Positions 6,045 through 10,433 of a stretch of DNA of 10,433 bases are shown here, piece after piece. The notes under the pieces are model-generated. The model had not been told where the DNA came from. It worked only from the letters and a program-made list of their open reading frames with translations, and did no database searches. Positions within the stretch are counted from its first letter, which is position 1. Every line of letters begins with the position of its first letter. The stretch lies in assembly GCA_030654645.1 (NCBI GenBank), contig JAURXC010000034.1:1-10433 (forward strand), written 5' to 3'. The stretch comes from Deltaproteobacteria bacterium (lineage in GTDB: Bacteria; Desulfobacterota; Desulfuromonadia; Geobacterales; Pseudopelobacteraceae). Position numbers and translations under genes: made by a program.

Positions 6045-6998
6045 ATGTTACGCCAGCCAACACCATTCAAGCTTGGTATCGTTGTCGGCATCGCAGCCCT
6101 TGTCGCAATGTTTATGCTGACATCTTCATCCCTCCATGCGGCTAGTACAATCCCGGCCGGCTTTGTCGAGCAATTCGCCGACGTCAACGGAGTCCGACTT
6201 CATTACCTCATCGGAGGCAAGGGCAGTCCGGTGGTCCTGGTGCACGGGTATGCCCAGACCGGCCACATGTGGCGTCCGCTCATGCAGCCGCTGGCCAAAC
6301 GTCACACCATCATAGTTCCCGACCTGCGCGGCACCGGCGGATCGGCCAGGCCGGAGTCAGGCTACGACAAGAAGAACATGGCCATGGACATTCACGAATT
6401 GACCAATTCGCTGGGATTTGAGCGGGTAAGTATCGTCGGCCACGACATCGGCCTGATGGTGGCCTACGCCTACGCAGCACAATTTCCGCAGTCCACCGAA
6501 CGCGTGGTGCTTATGGACGCTTTCCTGCCCGGCATCGGCAACTGGAAGGATGTCTGGCTGATGCGAGACCTGTGGCACTTCCACTTCTATGGCAAAGTGC
6601 CGCTGGCGCTGGTCAAGGGACGCGAGCGCACCTACTTTGAGCACTTCTGGAACGATTTCGCCGCCGATCCGAATCACTCGATTCCCGAGGCCGACCGCCG
6701 CATCTATGCTAAGTCCTACGCCCAACCCGGGGGCATGCGTGCCGGCTTCGAGTACTTCCGCAATTTCGAACAGGACGCGAAGGATTTCGAACTGTTTTCA
6801 AAGACCAAACTAACTATGCCGGTATTTGTTCTGACAGGTGAAAAGGCCAGCGGCACCTTCCTCATCGAGCAAGCCAGACTGACGGCAACCGATGTCAGAG
6901 GGATAGTCGTTCCGGGCTCTGGGCACTGGCTGATGGAAGAGGCGCCGCAGTCGGTCATTCCGTCGATCATCGAGTTCCTCGACGGAGCGCCGCATTGA
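6045..6998 (+). CDS. Exported alpha/beta hydrolase, Cif-like epoxide hydrolase
   Basis: The chosen ATG at 6045 has AGGAAAGG 8 nt upstream; an earlier in-frame ATG at 6024 lacks a good site and would add seven residues. The 317-residue protein starts with a Sec signal peptide (hydrophobic stretch, then SSSLHAAS near 27-34), so it is probably periplasmic. The fold shows the oxyanion motif VLVHGYAQTG (64-73), the nucleophile elbow VGHDIG with Asp134 (Asp, as in epoxide hydrolases and haloalkane dehalogenases, not Ser), acid Asp158 in VLMDAF and base His294 in GSGHWLMEE. The cap has DLWHFHF with His178 and FEYFRN with Tyr237. In Pseudomonas Cif, an epoxide hydrolase, an unusual His/Tyr pair opens the ring and the acid is Glu. 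The spacing here matches that pattern as I recall it. Substrate unknown; haloalkane or haloacetate dehalogenase is the alternative. Confidence 0.87.
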   Translation: MLRQPTPFKLGIVVGIAALVAMFMLTSSSLHAASTIPAGFVEQFADVNGVRLHYLIGGKGSPVVLVHGYAQTGHMWRPLMQPLAKRHTIIVPDLRGTGGSARPESGYDKKNMAMDIHELTNSLGFERVSIVGHDIGLMVAYAYAAQFPQSTERVVLMDAFLPGIGNWKDVWLMRDLWHFHFYGKVPLALVKGRERTYFEHFWNDFAADPNHSIPEADRRIYAKSYAQPGGMRAGFEYFRNFEQDAKDFELFSKTKLTMPVFVLTGEKASGTFLIEQARLTATDVRGIVVPGSGHWLMEEAPQSVIPSIIEFLDGAPH

Positions 6999-7138
6999 TT
7001 TCTGTCGTACCGATTCTGGCTCATCCGCTCATCAGCGGGTTGTTGATCGCCGCATCCCTTACCGCGCTCTTGACCTTCGTGGTTATGCCGCGATATACGC
7101 GACGGATGAAATGGTGGCATTATGACGAAACTGGGTGA
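6995..7138 (+). CDS. Small membrane ORF resembling a COG3224 C-terminal tail
   Basis: A TTG at 6995 overlaps the hydrolase stop as TTGA and has GGAG 7 nt upstream. The frame encodes 47 residues: a hydrophobic helix (LISGLLIAASLTALLTFVV) followed by MPRYTRRMKWW. From memory, this resembles the last transmembrane helix and the TYVVMPRLTR motif of COG3224 proteins, which carry an N-terminal antibiotic-biosynthesis-monooxygenase domain. No such domain precedes it. It is either a relic of a larger gene lost by deletion, or a coupled single-helix membrane protein. Its stop overlaps an in-frame GTG of the next frame (7135), but that GTG is not the preferred ltrA start. Confidence 0.4.
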   Translation: MISVVPILAHPLISGLLIAASLTALLTFVVMPRYTRRMKWWHYDETG

Positions 7139-7188
7139 AGAGGCCGATTATAATTCGCCGATTGACTGAGGTGATGGGAGGTGTGCAC

Positions 7189-8358
7189 GTGCCAAAGCTG
7201 GGACTCTTCAAGCCGCCAAACTATCGATCCGGCCAGGAAACGGAAACCGAGCGTCACGCCACTTGGCTGGAGCTCTTCTATGACCTGGTCTTCGTGGCGG
7301 CGGTGTCTCAACTTGCGCATTCTCTCGGTGAAGATTACTCCTTGGCCGGTATGTTTCACTTTGGCTTTCTATTCGTACCGGTCTGGTGGGCCTGGGTAGG
7401 GCACACCTTTTACTTGACCCGCTTCGATACCGAGGATATGGGGCACCGGCTATTGACCATGGCCCAGATGGCTGCAGTAGCCTCTCTGGCTGTACATGTG
7501 CCAGCAGCTCTCGGCGCTACATCTGCAGGCTTTGCCCTTTCCTATGCTGCGGTCCGTTTCATCCTTGTAGCGGAGTATCTTCGCGCAGGTAGCCATATCC
7601 CGGCGGTAAGGCCGCTGACCAACCGCTATGCCGCCGGCTTCGGTGCCGCCGCCTCCCTCTGGGCACTGTCAGTCCTGCTTCCCGTACCCTGGCGATTTGG
7701 CCTTTGGGGAATAGCTCTTATAGTCGATTTTCTGACTCCTCTGACTGCTGGACAACTGCACGTCAGGTTCCCCCCCCATCTTATGCACCTCCCGGAGAGG
7801 TTCGGACTCTTTACGATCATCGTAATCGGTGAGGCGGTCGTGGGAGTAGTAACAGGAATCAACCCGGAAGGTCTCACCTTTGGATCAGGCGCCGTCGGTG
7901 TCATGGGGCTTCTGGTTGCCTTCGCACTCTGGTGGGGGTATTTCGAAGGAGCCAAAGGGGCGGCTGTTCGGGTATTGAGTGCAGGCAGCCACGTTCGGCG
8001 CTACCAGTTGTGGCTTTATTTCCATTTACCACTCCTGATGGGAATCACTTCCACGGCGGTGGGGGTCAGGCATGTCATCCGCCTGTCGGCATCAGAAGTT
8101 CTCCCTCTCCAGGAAGGGTGGCTTCTCTCTCTTTCAGTAGCGTTGAGCGTACTTTCCCTGAACGCAATTTTCCTGGCAGCATTTACGGGCAAGACCCGGC
8201 AACTGCATCGTTTCCTGATTCCTCACTACGTAATCGCTTTGTTCGGAGTTGTCTGCGGAGCAATGAGCGGATATATACCGGGAATCGCTCTTCTCGGCAT
8301 CCTTACTCTCCTCTGCATTGCTCAGATTTGCTTCTCTCTGCGAGAGATGCCGTCTTAG
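7189..8358 (+). CDS. LtrA-family (low temperature requirement) multi-pass membrane protein
   Basis: I recognise the family from the N-terminal motif ERHATWLELFYDLVFVAAVSQLAH, which is diagnostic of LtrA proteins (PF06772, first described in Listeria as needed for growth in the cold; biochemical function unknown). The protein is strongly hydrophobic along its length, with roughly ten membrane segments, and has the typical size at 389 residues. A second familiar block is PERFGLFTIIVIGEAVVGVV in the middle. I chose the GTG at 7189 because GGGAGG lies 7 nt upstream and the protein then starts just before the conserved motif; longer starts at 7135 (GTG) or 7174 (ATG) are poorly placed relative to ribosome sites. 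It ends the accessory cluster and may be co-transcribed with the hydrolase at 6045. Confidence 0.88.
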   Translation: MPKLGLFKPPNYRSGQETETERHATWLELFYDLVFVAAVSQLAHSLGEDYSLAGMFHFGFLFVPVWWAWVGHTFYLTRFDTEDMGHRLLTMAQMAAVASLAVHVPAALGATSAGFALSYAAVRFILVAEYLRAGSHIPAVRPLTNRYAAGFGAAASLWALSVLLPVPWRFGLWGIALIVDFLTPLTAGQLHVRFPPHLMHLPERFGLFTIIVIGEAVVGVVTGINPEGLTFGSGAVGVMGLLVAFALWWGYFEGAKGAAVRVLSAGSHVRRYQLWLYFHLPLLMGITSTAVGVRHVIRLSASEVLPLQEGWLLSLSVALSVLSLNAIFLAAFTGKTRQLHRFLIPHYVIALFGVVCGAMSGYIPGIALLGILTLLCIAQICFSLREMPS

Positions 8359-8370
8359 GACGTGACCTTC

Positions 8371-8401
8371 TCCCCAATAACTGGACCAGTTTATAAGGGG
8401 A
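8371..8401. repeat. Imperfect palindrome downstream of ltrA
   Basis: TCCCC-AATAA-CTGG faces CCAG-TTTATAA-GGGGA around a single A. The central AACTGGACCAGTT is a perfect 13-base palindrome, and outer TCCCC/GGGGA arms extend it. A T-run (8412-8416) lies 11 nt further on, too far for a classic terminator. It may still end ltrA transcription, or be the trace of an insertion-sequence end. Confidence 0.5.
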
Positions 8402-8542
8402 ACTTCAAACTCTTTTTGCTAACAGAAAACAATACAACTAAGCAGGATCGGGAAATCGGGCAAAAAGCAATTTTTCTTTCTGTGAAATAAACAAAATACA
8501 TTACTTTCCTCCAAACGAGGAAGATTCCTGGTTTACGAATAA

Positions 8543-8570
8543 TTGCATCGATTCAAATTCCTGCTATTAT
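8543..8570 (+). promoter_or_regulatory. Possible promoter of the cytochrome gene
   Basis: TTGCAT (8543-8548) and TATTAT (8565-8570) are 16 nt apart. The -10 box matches well (5 of 6); the -35 matches only in its first three bases. The -10 lies inside a small inverted repeat (GCTATT/AATAGC, 8563-8579), which could be a regulator site. Confidence 0.35.
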
Positions 8571-8624
8571 TAAAATAGCGTTCCATTGTTGTAAACGACT
8601 TTCATTCATGTTGAGGAGGTTTTT

Positions 8625-9119
8625 ATGCGAAGATTTATTTTAATCTGTACAACGTTAGCATTGTTTGCAGTAACTGTTGCTGCAGCAGACCTGCCGGTTG
8701 CCCCTAACGGAATAGCCATGTATTCTGATTACATGTCCTGGAAGGTCGTGGCTCCTTCCTACCGGGAAGACAAGGGACATATCCGCATCATCACCGGCAA
8801 CGAGACCGCTGTTAGAGCCTTGCGTGCCGGCAGGAAGCCGCTTCCCGATGGAAGCGTACTGGCCAAGGTGGCCTGGAAAGCCGAGAAAAGTCCAAACTTT
8901 CCGGTGGCCACCGAACCGGGTGCCTTTGCTCAGGTGGAATTCATGGTCAAGGATGCCAAAAAGTATAAGGATACCGGCGGGTGGGGCTTTGCCCGTTTCG
9001 TGGGGAACGACCTGAAACCATACGGCAAGGATGCCAGTTTTGTCAGCGAGTGCTTTGGCTGCCATCTACCGGTTGCTAAAAACGATTATCTCTTTACCAA
9101 AATAACAAAGACACCTTAA
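8625..9119 (+). CDS. Exported cytochrome P460-like monoheme c-type protein
   Basis: The 164-residue protein has a Sec signal peptide (MRRFILICTTLALFAVTVAA, cleavage near residue 20-21) and a C-terminal heme c site CFGCH (143-147). The layout fits the cytochrome P460/cytochrome c'-beta family: a tryptophan-containing N-terminal segment, RIITGNETAVRAL, the LPDGSVLAKVAWK block, FMVKDAKKY followed by GGWGFARF, then the heme motif and DYLFT. P460 members oxidise hydroxylamine or NO using a heme cross-linked to lysine; c'-beta members bind NO and lack the cross-link. Lys81 or Lys85 of the LAKVAWK block might be the cross-linking lysine, but this cannot be decided from the sequence. A perfect GAGGAGG site lies about 5 nt before the ATG. 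It lies 152 nt ahead of the formate dehydrogenase gene, same strand, so co-transcription is possible. Confidence 0.85.
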   Translation: MRRFILICTTLALFAVTVAAADLPVAPNGIAMYSDYMSWKVVAPSYREDKGHIRIITGNETAVRALRAGRKPLPDGSVLAKVAWKAEKSPNFPVATEPGAFAQVEFMVKDAKKYKDTGGWGFARFVGNDLKPYGKDASFVSECFGCHLPVAKNDYLFTKITKTP

Positions 9120-9192
9120 TTTTATAAGTAACGATCATTTCAATTTTTGCACGCTATCTCCTAACCCTGATAAACAGGATAAGTGTGTTAAC

Positions 9193-9231
9193 GAAGTTAT
9201 TTTCTGCCTGAAAACTGCAGAAAACAACTTC
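9193..9231. repeat. Long inverted repeat in the fdnG leader
   Basis: GAAGTT-A-TTTTCTGC (9193-9207) and GCAGAAAA-C-AACTTC (9217-9231) form a 15-position stem with a single A-C mismatch and a nine-base loop CTGAAAACT. No T-tract follows, so it is not a normal intrinsic terminator. It ends 26 nt before the ribosome site of the formate dehydrogenase, so it could be an operator, an mRNA stabiliser or a leader structure. Function unknown. Confidence 0.65.
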
Positions 9232-9271
9232 TAACTCACTAACAATTATTGCCAATCAAGGAGGTGTGGAA

Positions 9272-10433
9272 ATGCAAGTGACACGAAGAACTTTTTTAAA
9301 GGTTTGTGCTTCCGGACTGGGGAGTTCCAGTGCTGCCATGCTGGGCTTTTCACCTGGCGTTTCGCTGGCTGAGGTGCGGGAATTCAAGCTGGTCCGCAGT
9401 ACCGAGACCCGCAACACCTGCCCCTACTGCTCAGTGAGCTGCGGCTTGATTATGCACAGCATGGGCGATAAGTCAAAAAATGCCGTATCGTCCATTTTTC
9501 ACATCGAAGGCGACCCGGATCATCCGGTGAACCGCGGCACCCTCTGCCCGAAAGGCGCCGGCCTGGTGGATTTCATCCACAGCCCTAACCGCCTCAAGTA
9601 CCCGGAATATCGTGCCCCCGGCGCCAATGAATGGAAGCGCATTTCCTGGGACGAGGCCTTTACAAGGGTGGCCCGGCTGATGAAGGACGACCGGGACAAG
9701 AACTTCATCGCCAGGAATGCTGCCGGCGCCACGGTCAACCGCTGGCTGACCACCGGCTTCCTGGCGGCCTCCGCCTCCAGTAACGAATCCGGCTACATTA
9801 CCCACAAGGCGATCCGCAGCACCGGCATACTGGCATTCGACAATCAGGCGCGTGTCTGACACGGACCAACGGTGGCCAGTTTGGCCCCCACATTCGGACG
9901 CGGTGCAATGACCAACCACTGGGTGGACATCAAGAATGCCAACGTCATCCTTGTCATGGGCGGCAACGCCGCCGAGGCGCACCCCTGCGGTTTCAAATGG
10001 GTGACCGAGGCCAAGGCCCACAACCACGCCACATTCATCGTGGTGGACCCCCGCTTTACCCGCTCCGCGGCGGTGGCTGATCTCTATGCGCCCCTTCGCA
10101 CCGGCAGTGACATTGCCTTCCTGGGTGGGGTGATCAACTACCTGCTCACCCACGACAAGATCCAGCACGAATACGTCAATGCCTACACCAACGCCTCCTT
10201 CATCGTGGCGGAAGGTTACAAATTCGATGACGGCCTGTTCTCGGGATATGACGAAGCGGCCCGCAAGTACGACAAATCAACCTGGGCCTACGAGATCGGA
10301 CCGGACGCATTCGCCAGGGTGCACGAGACCCTGCAACATCCCCGTTGCGTGCTGCAGCTGCTCAAACAGCACTATTCCCGCTACACACCGGTAATGGTAA
10401 GTAACATCTGCGGCACCGCCAGGGACACCTTTC
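9272..10433 (+). CDS. fdnG: Formate dehydrogenase catalytic subunit, selenocysteine-containing (3' end outside window)
   Basis: This is the Mo/W-bisPGD subunit that oxidises formate to CO2 and passes electrons to an Fe-S subunit and a membrane cytochrome. The ATG at 9272 has AAGGAGG 7 nt upstream; an earlier GTG at 9266 abuts that site. The protein starts with a Tat signal (TRRTFLK, 4-10), so it faces the periplasm. The 4Fe-4S motif uses Cys50, Cys53, Cys57 and Cys92, followed by the CPKG lysine. The TGA at 9857-9859 is residue 196, exactly where E. coli FdnG has selenocysteine: ARV-U-HGPTVASLAP continues in the same frame, then GRGAMTNHWVDIKNAN, VMGGNAAEAHP, VDPRFTRSAAVADLYAP and LQHPRC up to the window edge, with no further stop. 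The visible part is 387 codons. FdoG is the paralogue alternative. Confidence 0.95.
9857..9895 (+). promoter_or_regulatory. Bacterial SECIS element for UGA (Sec) decoding
   Basis: The hairpin directly follows the UGA: GG (9871-9872), bulged U (9873), GGCC (9874-9877), loop AGUUU (9878-9882), GGCC (9883-9886), C, CC. Counting the U of UGA as 1, the bulged U is position 17 and the loop G and U are positions 23 and 24. These are the bases SelB needs in the E. coli fdhF SECIS (established knowledge). This supports selenocysteine rather than termination. Confidence 0.9.

Noticed and set aside
8504..8523. Small hairpin TTCCTC/GAGGAA between ltrA and the cytochrome gene
   Set aside because: Six base pairs with no T-tract and no positional meaning; compatible with chance.
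9857..9859. TGA as a premature stop (pseudogene)
   Set aside because: The frame stays open with strong homology afterwards, the position equals the known Sec site and a SECIS hairpin follows.
9473..10168. Long open frame on the minus strand opposite fdnG (231 codons)
   Set aside because: It lies opposite a clearly conserved coding region, lacks recognisable motifs, and is expected from the codon bias of the sense gene.
1..10433. CRISPR array, toxin-antitoxin pair, phage or defence system
   Set aside because: No regularly spaced repeats, no recognisable defence or phage proteins and no integrase or transposase gene were found in any frame.

Overview
The window looks like chromosomal DNA of an anaerobic, respiring delta-type proteobacterium (Geobacter/Pelobacter/Desulfuromonadota-like). 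This is an inference from gene content: a pyrR-pyrB-pyrC-carA operon, a selenocysteine formate dehydrogenase with a Tat signal, an exported c-type cytochrome and an exported beta-carbonic anhydrase. No species-level claim is made.

Layout. Positions 1-3800 (minus strand) hold the de novo pyrimidine operon, pyrR-pyrB-pyrC-carA. It is preceded by a leader of about 140 nt with a promoter, a PyrR-type binding hairpin and an intrinsic terminator just before pyrR, which is the architecture of PyrR transcription attenuation. carA runs off the left edge right after its catalytic Cys codon. Upstream (3837-4565, minus) is a secreted beta-carbonic anhydrase with its own promoter, divergent from a tRNA-Leu(CAA) gene (4691-4776, plus) that has a good promoter and terminator. 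Positions 4836-5199 carry no gene, but they hold an inverted repeat, a strong orphan bidirectional terminator hairpin and a few short TTATG-containing repeats.

Positions 5200-8358 (plus) form an accessory cluster with signs of decay: a YcaC-type cysteine hydrolase, a truncated short-chain dehydrogenase start joined to an unrelated reading-frame end, an exported alpha/beta hydrolase whose active-site pattern matches the Cif epoxide hydrolases, a short membrane segment resembling the C-terminal tail of COG3224 proteins, and an LtrA-family membrane protein.

Positions 8625-10433 (plus) are respiratory or stress genes: a secreted cytochrome P460-like monoheme protein, then the start of an FdnG-type formate dehydrogenase catalytic subunit. 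Its UGA at 9857-9859 is read as selenocysteine, supported by a SECIS hairpin whose key bases sit at the same positions as in E. coli fdhF. A conventional annotation would break this gene at the UGA.

I did not find a clearly novel multi-gene system. The most noteworthy items are the PyrR attenuator outside the Firmicutes, the Cif-like epoxide hydrolase, the selenoprotein, the cytochrome P460/FDH pairing and the decayed accessory cluster.
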